A DNA stretch of 39,421 nucleotides. Source: JBQTKD01 sp052389435. Lineage in GTDB: Bacteria; Actinomycetota; Actinomycetes; Sporichthyales; Sporichthyaceae. The stretch is taken from contig JBQTIB010000044.1 in NCBI GenBank assembly GCA_052389435.1, positions 1-39,421 of the forward strand. Direction: 5' to 3'. How positions within the stretch are numbered: position 1 is the stretch's first letter; the number at the start of each line of letters is the position of its first letter. The notes under the pieces are model-generated. The model was not told the origin of the DNA. It worked only from the letters and a program-made list of their open reading frames with translations, and searched no databases. Both the position numbers and the translations under genes were made by a program. Shown here in pieces: positions 6,615 through 14,467 of this stretch.

Positions 6615-8042
6615 TCAACGTTGAATCGCCTTCGTCTCCAAGAACTCCTCCAGGCCCGATTCGCCCATCTCCCGGCCGAGGCCGGACTTCTTGTACCCGC
6701 CGAACGGAGCCATCGGGTTCCACGCGCCGCCGTTGACGTCGACCTGCCCGGTGCGCAGGCGGCGGGCCACCGCGAGCGCGCGATCGGCGTCCGCGGAGAA
6801 CACCGCGCCGTGCAGGCCGTACTCGGAGTCGTTCGCGATCCGCACGGCCTCGTCCTCGTCGGCGTACGGCATGATCGAGAGCACCGGCCCGAAGATCTCT
6901 TCGCGCGCGATGCGCATGTCCGGAGTGACGTCGGCGAAGACGGTCGGACGGACGTAGTACCCGCCCGCGTCGACGCCGTCCGGCACACCGGGGCCGCCGG
7001 TGACCAAGCGGGCGCCCTCGGCGATGCCGAGCTCGATGTAGGACGCGACCCGGTCCCGCTGCTCCGCGGAGGCCAACGGGCCGAGGCGACTGGTCTCCTC
7101 GAGCGGGTGACCCACCGTCAGACGGGCGACGGCCTTCTCGGCGAGGGCGCACGCCTCGTCCTGCAGCGCGGCCGGGACGAGCATGCGGGTCCACGCCGAG
7201 CAGGTCTGCCCGGAGTTCAGGAACGCGTTGTTCACGCCGGCGGCTACCGCCTTCTCGAGGTCCGCGTCGTCGAGGATGATGTTCGCCGACTTTCCGCCGA
7301 GCTCGAGCGCGACACGCGCGATGTTCGCTCCCGCGGCCTGCGCCACCGACGCCCCGACGGCCGTCGAACCCGTGAAGGAGACGACGTCGACGCCCGGGTG
7401 CGCGGCCAGCGCGGCGCCGACCCCGTCGCCGCCGGAGACCAGATTGAACACGCCCGCGGGCAGGCCCGCCGCGACGCAGCACTCGGCGAAGACGAACGAG
7501 GCGCCGGGCGCGACGTCGGCCGGCTTCAGGACCACGGTGCAGCCGGCGGCCAGGGCCGGGGCGACCTTCGCAACGAGCAGGTACAGCGGGTAGTTCCACG
7601 GCAGGATCGCCCCGACCACGCCCGCCGGCTCGCGCACGACCAGGGAGTTGCCGACCTCGGTGGTGAACTCGTAGGACGCGGCGAGCTTGGCGTAGTAGTC
7701 GAGGATCGCCAGCGGCCCGCCCACCTGGACTCGGTTCGCCAGCTTGCGCGGCATCCCGACCTCGAGGGCGAGCAGTTCGGCCAGTTCGTCCGCGCGGGCC
7801 TTCACCTGGGCGGTGAGCGCCTCGAGCATCGCCGCGCGATCGGCGGGGGAGGTGGCCGACCAGGAGTCGAAGGCGCGACGGGCCGCGGCCACGGCCAGGT
7901 CCACGTCGGCGGCACTGCCCGCGGGCACCCGGGCGACCACGGCGCCGTCGGCCGCGCCGAGCACCTCGGTCAAGGGTGCGGCGACGGCGGGGGACCGCCA
8001 CTCGCCGTCCAGGAACAGCTGGGTGTACTCGCGAACCGTCAT
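6615..8042 (-). CDS. NAD(P)-dependent aldehyde dehydrogenase
   Basis: 475 residues, typical for the family. Visible elements are the cofactor-binding ILPWNYPLYLL near residue 145, the FTGSTAVGASV turn, the catalytic glutamate in LELGGKSANIIL near 247, and the catalytic cysteine in NSGQTCSAWTRM near 281. EIFGPVLSIMPY and PFGGYKKSGLGREMG follow. It oxidises an aldehyde to the acid. Next to a benzoate-CoA-ligase-like gene and a PaaX regulator, an aromatic aldehyde is a reasonable guess, not proven. ATG 8042 is preceded by a GGGGG-rich ribosome site. Confidence 0.9.
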   Translation of the reverse strand: MTVREYTQLFLDGEWRSPAVAAPLTEVLGAADGAVVARVPAGSAADVDLAVAAARRAFDSWSATSPADRAAMLEALTAQVKARADELAELLALEVGMPRKLANRVQVGGPLAILDYYAKLAASYEFTTEVGNSLVVREPAGVVGAILPWNYPLYLLVAKVAPALAAGCTVVLKPADVAPGASFVFAECCVAAGLPAGVFNLVSGGDGVGAALAAHPGVDVVSFTGSTAVGASVAQAAGANIARVALELGGKSANIILDDADLEKAVAAGVNNAFLNSGQTCSAWTRMLVPAALQDEACALAEKAVARLTVGHPLEETSRLGPLASAEQRDRVASYIELGIAEGARLVTGGPGVPDGVDAGGYYVRPTVFADVTPDMRIAREEIFGPVLSIMPYADEDEAVRIANDSEYGLHGAVFSADADRALAVARRLRTGQVDVNGGAWNPMAPFGGYKKSGLGREMGESGLEEFLETKAIQR

Positions 8043-8156
8043 GTCGCCCCCTGGCACTCGTCCTCGTCTCCGACGTGCCCACTCTTTCAGGTGCGGCCGG
8101 CGGCGAAACGGGGCACGATGCGGAGAACCGCCGGATTCGGTCAAACTCTACAACCA

Positions 8157-8170
8157 GTTGACGTATCAAC
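8157..8170. promoter_or_regulatory. Candidate operator between the aldehyde dehydrogenase and CoA ligase genes
   Basis: GTTGACGTATCAAC has 5-bp inverted arms around CGTA. It is the clearest dyad in the 174-bp divergent promoter region and lies 46 bp before the CoA ligase start. PaaX is the obvious candidate ligand, but the sequence does not match the E. coli PaaX site closely. Confidence 0.35.
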
Positions 8171-8216
8171 GCCCAAGCGTCGACAATGGCGATCTCCGAA
8201 CGATCTGGAGGGCAGC

Positions 8217-9776
8217 GTGGCCCGACGCGATCTCTTCAACGCAAGCCAGTATCTGATTGACCGTCAGGTCGAGGCCGGACACGGCGATCGATCCGCGGTG
8301 ATCGGTCCAGCCGGAACCCGCACCTACGCCCAACTGCTTGCCGCGGTGCAGGCGGCGGCGGCCGGTTGGCGCTCGCTCGGCATTCGACCCGAGGAACGCC
8401 TCGTGCTGGTCAGCGCGGACCGCGAGGAACTGCTGATCGCCTTCCTCGCCGCCATGCGCGTCGGCGCGGTCCCGGTGCCGGTGTCCACGATGTACAAGGA
8501 CACCGAGATCGCCGACCTGCTCGCCGACTCCCGCGCCCGCGCCGTGCTGACCTCCCCGGAGTTCGCCGACACGGTGCGCTCGGCCGTCGCGCTGGCCGGC
8601 GGCCCGTCGCTGCTGGTCCGCACCGACGACGTCCCGCACGGCGGACCCGACGAGGTCGCGTGGGCGGACCTGATGGCCGCCGGCGGGGACTGTTCGATCT
8701 ACCCGACGTGGGAGGAGTCGCCCGCGCTGTGGCTCTACACGTCCGGCACCACCGGCGTGCCCAAGGCCGCGATGCACCGCCACGGCAGCGTGCGCTTCGT
8801 CGCGGAACAGTTCGGCAAGCAGATCCTGGGCATCGGCCCGGAGGACCGCTGCCTGTCCGTCGCGAAGCTGTTTTTCGCCTACGGGCTCGGCAATTCGGCG
8901 CTCTTCCCGCTCTCGGTCGGCGCGGCCACGATCCTGGAGGCGGCACGCCCCACGCCCCAGGTCGTCCTCGAGGCGCTGGCCAAGCACGCGCCGACCCTGT
9001 TCTTCGGCGTGCCCACCTTCTACGCCGGCCTGCTGGCCGCGGATCTCCCGCCGGAGACCTTCGGCTCGGTGCGCCTGTGCGTCTCGGCGGGGGAGCCGCT
9101 GCCCGCCGAGCTGTACCGCCGGTTCACCGAACGGTTCGGCGTGGACATCGTCGACGGCATCGGCTCCACCGAGGCGCTGCACATCTTCCTGTCCAACCGC
9201 CCCGGCGAGGTGCGAGCGGGCACGACCGGTCGGCCCGTGCCCGGCTACGACGTGCGCCTCGTCGACGACAACGACGCGGTCGTCGCGCCCGGCACTCCCG
9301 GGAACCTGCAGATCCGCGGCGGCTCCCTGACCACCGGGTACTGGTGTCGGACCGAGACCACCCGCGCGGCCTTCGACGGCGAGTGGATGCGCACGGGGGA
9401 CACCTACCTGGAAGACGCCGACGGGTACTTCACCTGTCTGGGCCGGTCCAACGACATGATCAAGGCGGGCGGCATCTGGGTCTCGCCCGGCGAGGTGGAG
9501 GCCTGCCTGCTCGCGCAGCCGGGCGTCGCCATGGCCGCGGTCGTCGCGGTCCCCGACGCCGACGGGCTCGACAAGCCGGTCGCCTGCGTCGTCGCCGTTC
9601 CGGGCGCGACGGTCGATCCCGACTCGCTGATCGCCGCCTGCCGCGAGTCCCTTGCCGCCTTCAAACGCCCGCGGCACGTCCTGGTGTTGGACGCCCTGCC
9701 GCAGACCGCCACGGGCAAGGTGCGACGCTTCGAGGTACGGGAAATCGCCCGGGACCTTCTGCAGCAGGGAAACTGA
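8217..9776 (+). CDS. Benzoate-CoA ligase family protein
   Basis: 519 residues from GTG 8217, with GGAGG nine bases upstream. The N-terminus DLFNASQYLIDRQVEAGHGD is typical of benzoate and hydroxybenzoate CoA ligases. The AMP-binding P-loop LYTSGTTGVPKAAMHRH is near residue 172, GIGSTEALHIFLSNRPGEV near 313, and the C-terminal catalytic lysine in QTATGKVRRFEV near 498. It activates an aromatic acid to its CoA thioester with ATP; benzoate versus a substituted acid cannot be decided. It is first gene of a three-gene operon, with only three bases before the next. Confidence 0.88.
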   Translation: MARRDLFNASQYLIDRQVEAGHGDRSAVIGPAGTRTYAQLLAAVQAAAAGWRSLGIRPEERLVLVSADREELLIAFLAAMRVGAVPVPVSTMYKDTEIADLLADSRARAVLTSPEFADTVRSAVALAGGPSLLVRTDDVPHGGPDEVAWADLMAAGGDCSIYPTWEESPALWLYTSGTTGVPKAAMHRHGSVRFVAEQFGKQILGIGPEDRCLSVAKLFFAYGLGNSALFPLSVGAATILEAARPTPQVVLEALAKHAPTLFFGVPTFYAGLLAADLPPETFGSVRLCVSAGEPLPAELYRRFTERFGVDIVDGIGSTEALHIFLSNRPGEVRAGTTGRPVPGYDVRLVDDNDAVVAPGTPGNLQIRGGSLTTGYWCRTETTRAAFDGEWMRTGDTYLEDADGYFTCLGRSNDMIKAGGIWVSPGEVEACLLAQPGVAMAAVVAVPDADGLDKPVACVVAVPGATVDPDSLIAACRESLAAFKRPRHVLVLDALPQTATGKVRRFEVREIARDLLQQGN

Positions 9777-9779
9777 CGC

Positions 9780-10652
9780 ATGCTCGACGGTCGACTGCTG
9801 GTCGACGCCCACGTCCACGCGCCGCGGCTGAGCACGCTCACCGCGGCCTGGCGGAACTGGGCCGAGGAGTTCGGCCGGGCCAACCCCTGGCCCGACCTGT
9901 TCGACGCCGACGGGACCCCGATCCCGGAGCGGATGGACGCGCACTTCGAAGAGCAGGGCGCCGACGCGGTGCTGCTGTTCTCCGAGTACAGCCCGAAGGC
10001 CACCGGCATCCAGCCCGTCGAGGACTATCTGCCGCTGATCGAGTACAACCCGCGGCGTTTTCGGCTCGTGGGGAACGTCAACCCGCACCTGCACTTTCCG
10101 CTGGACGCCGAGGTCGCCCGGCAGGCCGCGCTCGGCGCCGTCGCGTTGAAGCTGCACCCGGTCCACGCGGGCTTCTCCGTGGCGGACCCGACGATGTACC
10201 CGGCCTACCAGGCCTGCCGCGAACTCGGCCTGCCCGTCGTCATCCACTGCGGCACCAGCACCTTCCCCGGCAGCCAGAGCCGCTTCGCCGATCCGGTCCT
10301 GCTCGACGCGGTGCTCGGGCACTTCCCGGACGTCGACTTCGTGCTCGCGCACGGCGGGCGCGGCTGGTGGTACGACGCCGCGGCCTTCCTCGCGCTGTCG
10401 CGGGAGAACGTGTGGATCGAACTGTCGGGCCTGCCGCCGTCGCGCCTCGCGGACTACTACGCGAAGTTCGACCTGACGCGTCTGGCGCGCAAGTTCGTGT
10501 TCGGCACCGACTGGCCGGGCATGCCCGGGGTCGCGCGCAACGCGCGGGCGATCGCCAACCTCGGCTGGGACGAGGAAACGCTGGCGGGCGTGTGGGCCGG
10601 CAACGCCCTGCGGATCTACCGCGGCCTCGAGAACCTGAAGGAAGGAATCTGA
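9780..10652 (+). CDS. Amidohydrolase-related (amidohydrolase_2) metal-dependent enzyme
   Basis: 290 residues. The TIM-barrel metal motifs are all present: DAHVHAP at residues 9-15, LKLHPVHAGF near 122, VIHCGTS near 151, LAHGGRGWW near 184, and GTDWPGMPG near 242. The family (PF04909) includes hydrolases and non-oxidative decarboxylases such as gamma-resorcylate and ACMS decarboxylase. It starts three bases after the CoA ligase and ends one base before the carbonic-anhydrase-like gene, so it is surely in the same transcript. A decarboxylase or hydrolase acting on an aromatic acid fits this context, but the substrate is unknown. Confidence 0.82.
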   Translation: MLDGRLLVDAHVHAPRLSTLTAAWRNWAEEFGRANPWPDLFDADGTPIPERMDAHFEEQGADAVLLFSEYSPKATGIQPVEDYLPLIEYNPRRFRLVGNVNPHLHFPLDAEVARQAALGAVALKLHPVHAGFSVADPTMYPAYQACRELGLPVVIHCGTSTFPGSQSRFADPVLLDAVLGHFPDVDFVLAHGGRGWWYDAAAFLALSRENVWIELSGLPPSRLADYYAKFDLTRLARKFVFGTDWPGMPGVARNARAIANLGWDEETLAGVWAGNALRIYRGLENLKEGI

Positions 10653-10653
10653 C

Positions 10654-11181
10654 GTGGCGATCTACGCCCTGGGCGACCTCGTCCCCGACATCGACCCGAC
10701 CGCCTACGTGCACCCCGACGCCGTCGTCATCGGCAACGTGACCCTCGGCGCCGGATCCTCGGTGTGGCCGAGCGCGGTGCTGCGCGGCGACCACGGCGCG
10801 ATCCGCATCGGCGCGCGGACCTCGATCCAGGACGGGTCGATCGTGCACACCACCGAGCAGTGGCCGACGATCGTCGGCGCCGAGTGCGTCGTGGGGCACC
10901 TGGTGCACCTGGAGGGCTGCGTCGTCGAGGACCGCGTCCTGGTCGGGTCCGGCTCGATCATGCTGAACCGCTCGACGGCCCGCACCGGCTCGGTCGTGGG
11001 TGGGGCGGCGCTGGTCCCGGAGGACTTCGAGGTCCCCAGCGGGCACCTCGCACTCGGCGTTCCGGCGAAGCTTCGCCCGATGCCCGATCCGTCGCTCGTC
11101 GACGGCTGGATCGACTACGCCGTGGACTGGTACTGCGAGAACGCGGCGCACTTCGCCACGTCGCTACGGCGGCTGGACTAG
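10654..11181 (+). CDS. Gamma-carbonic anhydrase family protein
   Basis: 175 residues from GTG 10654, of the left-handed beta-helix type. Hexapeptide repeats run from VVIGNVTLGAGSSVWPSAVL to GSVVGGAALVPEDF. GDHGAIRIGARTSIQDGSIVH and VVGHLVHLEGCVVED carry the three zinc-ligand histidine positions expected of gamma-class enzymes, and a C-terminal helix follows. Family members hydrate CO2 or are inactive acyl-transferase-like homologues. Last gene of the operon; a strong hairpin starts 12 bp after its stop. Confidence 0.85.
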   Translation: MAIYALGDLVPDIDPTAYVHPDAVVIGNVTLGAGSSVWPSAVLRGDHGAIRIGARTSIQDGSIVHTTEQWPTIVGAECVVGHLVHLEGCVVEDRVLVGSGSIMLNRSTARTGSVVGGAALVPEDFEVPSGHLALGVPAKLRPMPDPSLVDGWIDYAVDWYCENAAHFATSLRRLD

Positions 11182-11193
11182 GCCAACTCGTGC

Positions 11194-11237
11194 GCGTCGT
11201 CCACCGGCTAGAGCGGGCGCCCGCCGGTGAACGACGC
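11194..11237 (+). terminator. Hairpin after the CoA-ligase operon
   Basis: GCGTCGT-C-CACCGGC (11194-11208) pairs with GCCGGTG-A-ACGACGC (11223-11237): 14 of 15 positions, with a 14-base loop. It starts 12 bp after the operon's last stop codon. No T-run follows. Confidence 0.6.
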
Positions 11238-11252
11238 GGTTGTGCGTGGCTC

Positions 11253-11283
11253 TCGTGCCGAGGCGTAGGACCGCTCGGCACGA
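11253..11283. repeat. Second hairpin in the same intergenic region
   Basis: Perfect 10-bp arms TCGTGCCGAG (11253-11262) and CTCGGCACGA (11274-11283) around an 11-base loop. It stands between the first hairpin and the T-tailed terminator. It may be part of a structured transcript or a backup terminator. Confidence 0.55.
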
Positions 11284-11398
11284 AGGCCCTCCCCAAGAAT
11301 GACACGATGCGCGCGTTGCTCAGGTTCGATGTCGCACATTGTCACCCAGTTGCGCCTCAGGTCACACCCAGACGGGGGCTAGCTGAAGACCGCATAAG

Positions 11399-11434
11399 AA
11401 AAGCCTTGGATGGCCGTGGCCCTCAGGCTTTTTT
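11399..11434 (+). terminator. Intrinsic terminator with T-run
   Basis: AAAAGCCT (11399-11406) pairs with AGGCTTTT (11425-11432); the loop itself can fold through GGCC/GGCC. TTTTTT follows on the plus strand, and TTTTC on the minus strand, so it can act in both directions between the plus-strand operon and the minus-strand TetR gene. Such a canonical T-tailed terminator is unusual in this GC-rich window. It stands more than 200 bp beyond the last plus-strand stop codon. Confidence 0.75.
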
Positions 11435-11564
11435 CACCAAAGCGGGTAACCATTGTCCTGTCGCACCCACCGATCCGTTCCAGCGTCCGGATCGCCAAGT
11501 CCGACAGTGCCGCCCCGGAAGCCTCCTTCCCTCTCGCGGCGTACGCGATCGCTGAGCGCGTGCG

Positions 11565-12242
11565 CTACGCCTGGGAAGCCGGGGCGGCTTCAGTTTTTGG
11601 GACGTCCCCGGTCCGCGCCATGCGCGAGGCGACGCCCTCGGGATCGCGCGCCGCGTTCTCCTGACCCAGGAACAGGTCGCGGATTCCCTCGAAGAGCTGT
11701 TCCTCGTCGTCGGCGTCCGGGTCCGCCAGGTGCAGCAGGCCGAAGCCCACCGCGAGCGCCACGAACGCGCGGGCGGAACGGTCGTCCATCGCTCCGCCGA
11801 CGGCGCGCAGGCCCGTCTGGGTCGAGCGCCGGTAGGTCGCCAGCGACTCCCGTGCCAGGTCGGCCATTTCCGGAGCGCGCTTGGCGTTGACGAGCACCTC
11901 GTAGAAGGCGAGCCGCCGCGCCTCGTCGAGCTCCATCACCCGGGCCGCGAAGGAGTGCGCGATGTCGGCCGGACTGAGCATGGCGGCCAGCTCCGGCCCG
12001 ATCTCCGGGATCTCCATCTCTGCCGCGCGGCCGCGCACGAACTGCGTGAGCGCCTCCGCGATCAGCTCGCCGATGGAGGAGAAGTAGTAGCTCGCGGTGG
12101 CCAGGGGAACCCCGGCCGCCTCGGTGACCGAGCGATGCGTGGTGCCCGCGAGGCCCTCGCGGCCGACGACCTCGACGGCGGCGGCGAGCAGCGCGTCGCG
12201 GCGGGGCTGGACCTTCGGGGCACGCGAGAGCGATCGAGGCAT
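11565..12242 (-). CDS. TetR-family transcriptional regulator
   Basis: 225 residues. The helix-turn-helix lies at about residues 35-70: VVGREGLAGTTHRSVTEAAG, then VPLATASYYFSSIGELIAEAL. A C-terminal ligand domain of the TetR_C type follows. I use ATG 12242; an in-frame ATG at 12260 is also possible, and neither has a good ribosome site, so the transcript may be leaderless. It diverges from the secreted lipase gene, with a dyad in the shared upstream region, so it may control that gene and itself. The ligand is unknown. Confidence 0.82.
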   Translation of the reverse strand: MPRSLSRAPKVQPRRDALLAAAVEVVGREGLAGTTHRSVTEAAGVPLATASYYFSSIGELIAEALTQFVRGRAAEMEIPEIGPELAAMLSPADIAHSFAARVMELDEARRLAFYEVLVNAKRAPEMADLARESLATYRRSTQTGLRAVGGAMDDRSARAFVALAVGFGLLHLADPDADDEEQLFEGIRDLFLGQENAARDPEGVASRMARTGDVPKTEAAPASQA

Positions 12243-12289
12243 GAAGACATTCTGGCACATCTTTCTTGGAACATCTTCTAGCTTTTTGT

Positions 12290-12299
12290 ACCGATCGGT
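12290..12299. promoter_or_regulatory. Candidate TetR operator
   Basis: ACCGATCGGT is a perfect 10-bp palindrome in the 117-bp region between the divergent TetR and lipase genes. A second, weaker dyad, GAAGACATTC with GAACATCTTC, lies nearer the regulator at about 12243-12280. Either could bind the adjacent TetR protein. Confidence 0.4.
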
Positions 12300-12359
12300 G
12301 ATTCGCTGGGCGTGCGCCGCTGGAAGGGCGCAACCTGGGGTCCAAGGGAGGAATCACCC

Positions 12360-13208
12360 ATGCGTGTTCGTGGTCTCGCCGCCGTTGCCGCTTCGCTCGC
12401 CGTTCTCGCCACCGCCCTCGTCGGCACCAGTCCCGCGCAGGCAGACGACCTCAAGAGCACCGACACGATCGCCGGCGTGATCCCCGAGCCGGACCTTCCG
12501 GAGCTGAACGATCCGAACTGCAAGCTCACCGCGGCCCACCCGCGGCCGATCGTGCTCGTGCACGGCCTCGGCGCGACGGCCCGGGAGAACTGGCACTTCT
12601 TCGCCCCGTACCTGGCGGCCGAGGGCTTCTGCGTCTACGCCCGTACCTACGGCCAGGTCCCGCAGTGGCCCGGCCGCGGTGGGCTCAAGCCGATGGAGCG
12701 CTCGGCCGTCGAACTGTCCGACTTCGTCGACCTCGTCATGAAGCACACGGGCGCCGAGCAGGTCGACATGGTCGGCCACTCCGAGGGCGGAATCATGCCG
12801 CGCTACTACCTGAAGTTCCTCGGCGGAGCGAAGAAGGTGCGCAGCTACGTCGCCTGGGCCCCGCCGAGTCACGGAACCGACCTGTCGGGCTTCGCCGCGA
12901 TCCGGCACGGCTTCCCGGGCTGGCAGGGCTACATGGAGCCGTTCTGCGGCTCGTGCCCGCAGTTCATGCCGGACTCGGACTTCATCCGCCGCCTCAACGC
13001 CGGCGACGAGACCCCCGGCGCCACCAAGTACACGGTCATCGCGACCAAGTACGACCAGCTCGTCACTCCGATCTCCACGAGCTTCCTGAAGGGCGCGACC
13101 AATGTCCTGCTCCAGGACATCGACCCGGCCAACTACGCCGACCACGTCGGCATGGCCTTCGACTCCCTGACCTTCTCCCTCACCCGCGACGCCCTGAACG
13201 AGAGCTAG
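12360..13208 (+). CDS. Secreted lipase/esterase (class 2 lipase-like alpha/beta hydrolase)
   Basis: 282 residues from ATG 12360, with GGGAGGA seven bases upstream. Residues 1-28 are a Sec signal peptide ending SPAQA before DD. The mature part has the lipase PIVLVHGLGATARENW, the nucleophile elbow MVGHSEGG near residue 140, a likely acid in TKYDQLVTP, and a histidine in ADHVGMAF near the end. Four cysteines (PNCKL, GFCVY, FCGSC) could form two disulfides outside the cell. It hydrolyses acylglycerols or other esters; specificity is unknown. Its 3' end is 40 bp before paaA but in a separate unit, judging by the operator between. Confidence 0.88.
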   Translation: MRVRGLAAVAASLAVLATALVGTSPAQADDLKSTDTIAGVIPEPDLPELNDPNCKLTAAHPRPIVLVHGLGATARENWHFFAPYLAAEGFCVYARTYGQVPQWPGRGGLKPMERSAVELSDFVDLVMKHTGAEQVDMVGHSEGGIMPRYYLKFLGGAKKVRSYVAWAPPSHGTDLSGFAAIRHGFPGWQGYMEPFCGSCPQFMPDSDFIRRLNAGDETPGATKYTVIATKYDQLVTPISTSFLKGATNVLLQDIDPANYADHVGMAFDSLTFSLTRDALNES

Positions 13209-13223
13209 AGTGCTACAGTCTGA

Positions 13224-13239
13224 CCGAACGTTCGTTCGG
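13224..13239. promoter_or_regulatory. Operator of the paa operon (TetR-type)
   Basis: CCGAACGTTCGTTCGG has perfect 7-bp arms around TT, overlaps the ribosome-site region, and ends 9 bp before the paaA start. The operon ends with its own TetR gene, so autoregulation at this site is likely. The block ACCGAACG partly recalls the ACCG-N2-CG core known for the TetR-type PaaR of Corynebacterium glutamicum. Confidence 0.65.
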
Positions 13240-13247
13240 GAGGACTC

Positions 13248-14171
13248 ATGGGGTCGTTCGAAGAACTCGTCGCGGCCGACGAGCGGATCGAGCCGCGCGA
13301 CGAGATGCCCGAGGCATACCGCGCGACGCTGATCCGCCAGATCGCGCAGCACGCGCACTCCGAGATCATCGGCATGCAGCCGGAAGGCGCCTGGGTTGCC
13401 CGGGCGCCTTCGCTGCGTCGCAAGGCGATCCTGCTGGCCAAGGTCCAGGACGAGGCGGGCCACGGGCTCTACCTCTACGGCGCCGCGGAGACCCTCGGTG
13501 TGGACCGGGCCGACCTGCTCGATCGGCTGCACACCGGCCGGCAGAAGTACTCCACGATTTTCAACTACCCCACGCTGTCCTGGGCCGACGTCGGCGTCGT
13601 CGGGTGGCTCGTCGACGGTGCCGCGATCGTCAACCAGGTGCCGCTGTGCCGCTGCTCCTACGGGCCCTACGCCCGCGCGATGATCCGCGTGTGCAAGGAG
13701 GAGTCCTTCCACCAACGCCAGGGCGTGGAACTGCTCCTCGCGCTGACGAACGGAACGCCCGCGCAGCAGGCCATGGCGCAGGACGCGGTGAACCGGTGGT
13801 GGTGGCCCTCGCTGATGATGTTCGGCCCGCCGGACGCCGCATCGAAGAACTCCGCGCAGTCCATGGCCTGGGGCATCAAGCGGCACTCCAACGACGAACT
13901 GCGCCAGCGCTTCGTCGACATGACGGTCCCTCAGGCGCAGACGATCGGCGTCACGCTGCCCGATCCGGACCTGAAGTGGAATTCCGAACGCGGGCGCTAC
14001 GACTTCGGCGCCATCGACTGGGACGAGTTCGCCCGCGTCGTGTCCGGGGAGGGGTACTGCAACGCCGAACGCATGGAGCGACGGCGCAGCGCCCACTCCG
14101 AGGGCGCCTGGGTGCGCGAGGCCGCCGCGGCCTACGCCGCCAAGCGAGCCGCGAAGCCGGGTGCCGCGTGA
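13248..14171 (+). CDS. paaA: Phenylacetyl-CoA 1,2-epoxidase, catalytic subunit A
   Basis: 307 residues. The diiron four-helix-bundle motifs are present: KVQDEAGHGLYLYGAAETL near residue 65 and CKEESFHQRQGVELLL near 150, each an E-x-x-H type pair. WADVGVVGWLVDGAAIVNQV between them is also characteristic of PaaA. With PaaC it forms the oxygenase core that epoxidises the ring of phenylacetyl-CoA; electrons come through PaaE. ATG 13248 has GGGAGGA upstream. paaB starts inside its stop codon. Confidence 0.95.
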   Translation: MGSFEELVAADERIEPRDEMPEAYRATLIRQIAQHAHSEIIGMQPEGAWVARAPSLRRKAILLAKVQDEAGHGLYLYGAAETLGVDRADLLDRLHTGRQKYSTIFNYPTLSWADVGVVGWLVDGAAIVNQVPLCRCSYGPYARAMIRVCKEESFHQRQGVELLLALTNGTPAQQAMAQDAVNRWWWPSLMMFGPPDAASKNSAQSMAWGIKRHSNDELRQRFVDMTVPQAQTIGVTLPDPDLKWNSERGRYDFGAIDWDEFARVVSGEGYCNAERMERRRSAHSEGAWVREAAAAYAAKRAAKPGAA

Positions 14172-14467
14172 CGGCGTCGTCGGGGACGGGCGACTGGCCG
14201 CTGTGGGAGGTGTTCGTCCGTGCCAGGCGAGGCCTGCAGCACGCGCACGTCGGGAGCCTGCACGCCCCCGACGCCGAGATGGCGCTGCGCAACGCCCGCG
14301 ACCTGTTCACCCGCCGCGCCGAGGGCGTCTCCATCTGGGTCGTGCCGGCCGGGTCCATCACGGCGTCGAGCCCGGAGGAGAAGGATTCCTTCTTCGACCC
14401 GGCCGCGGACAAGGTCTACCGCCACCCGACCTTCTACGAACTGCCCGCGGACCTGGAGCACCTGTGA
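14168..14467 (+). CDS. paaB: Phenylacetyl-CoA epoxidase subunit B
   Basis: 99 residues, the usual size. It opens in family style with WPLWEVFVRARRGLQHAHVG, then HAPDAEMALRNARDLFTRR, EGVSIWVVPAGSI and YRHPTFYELPADLEHL. PaaB is a small structural subunit needed for assembly of the epoxidase. Start GTG 14168 overlaps the paaA stop (GTGA), and the last bases overlap the paaC start in the same way, so translation is coupled through the operon. Confidence 0.94.
   Translation: MTASSGTGDWPLWEVFVRARRGLQHAHVGSLHAPDAEMALRNARDLFTRRAEGVSIWVVPAGSITASSPEEKDSFFDPAADKVYRHPTFYELPADLEHL

Noticed and set aside
6255..8216. A very long plus-strand open frame runs continuously from 6255 into the CoA ligase gene.
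   Set aside because: Upstream of GTG 8217 it is antisense to the PaaX and aldehyde dehydrogenase genes, with arginine/proline-rich, family-less translation. It is open only because of GC content.
11182..11564. tRNA or known riboswitch in the hairpin-rich gap.
   Set aside because: No cloverleaf with T-loop or acceptor-stem pairing could be drawn, and no known aptamer core was recognised. It is kept only as a possible unnamed structured RNA.
13224..13239. CGAAC-GTTC-GTTCG inside the paa operator resembles an SOS box.
   Set aside because: The flanking bases are C and G instead of the T and A usual in the actinobacterial SOS consensus, and the operon encodes its own TetR regulator. A TetR operator explains the site better.
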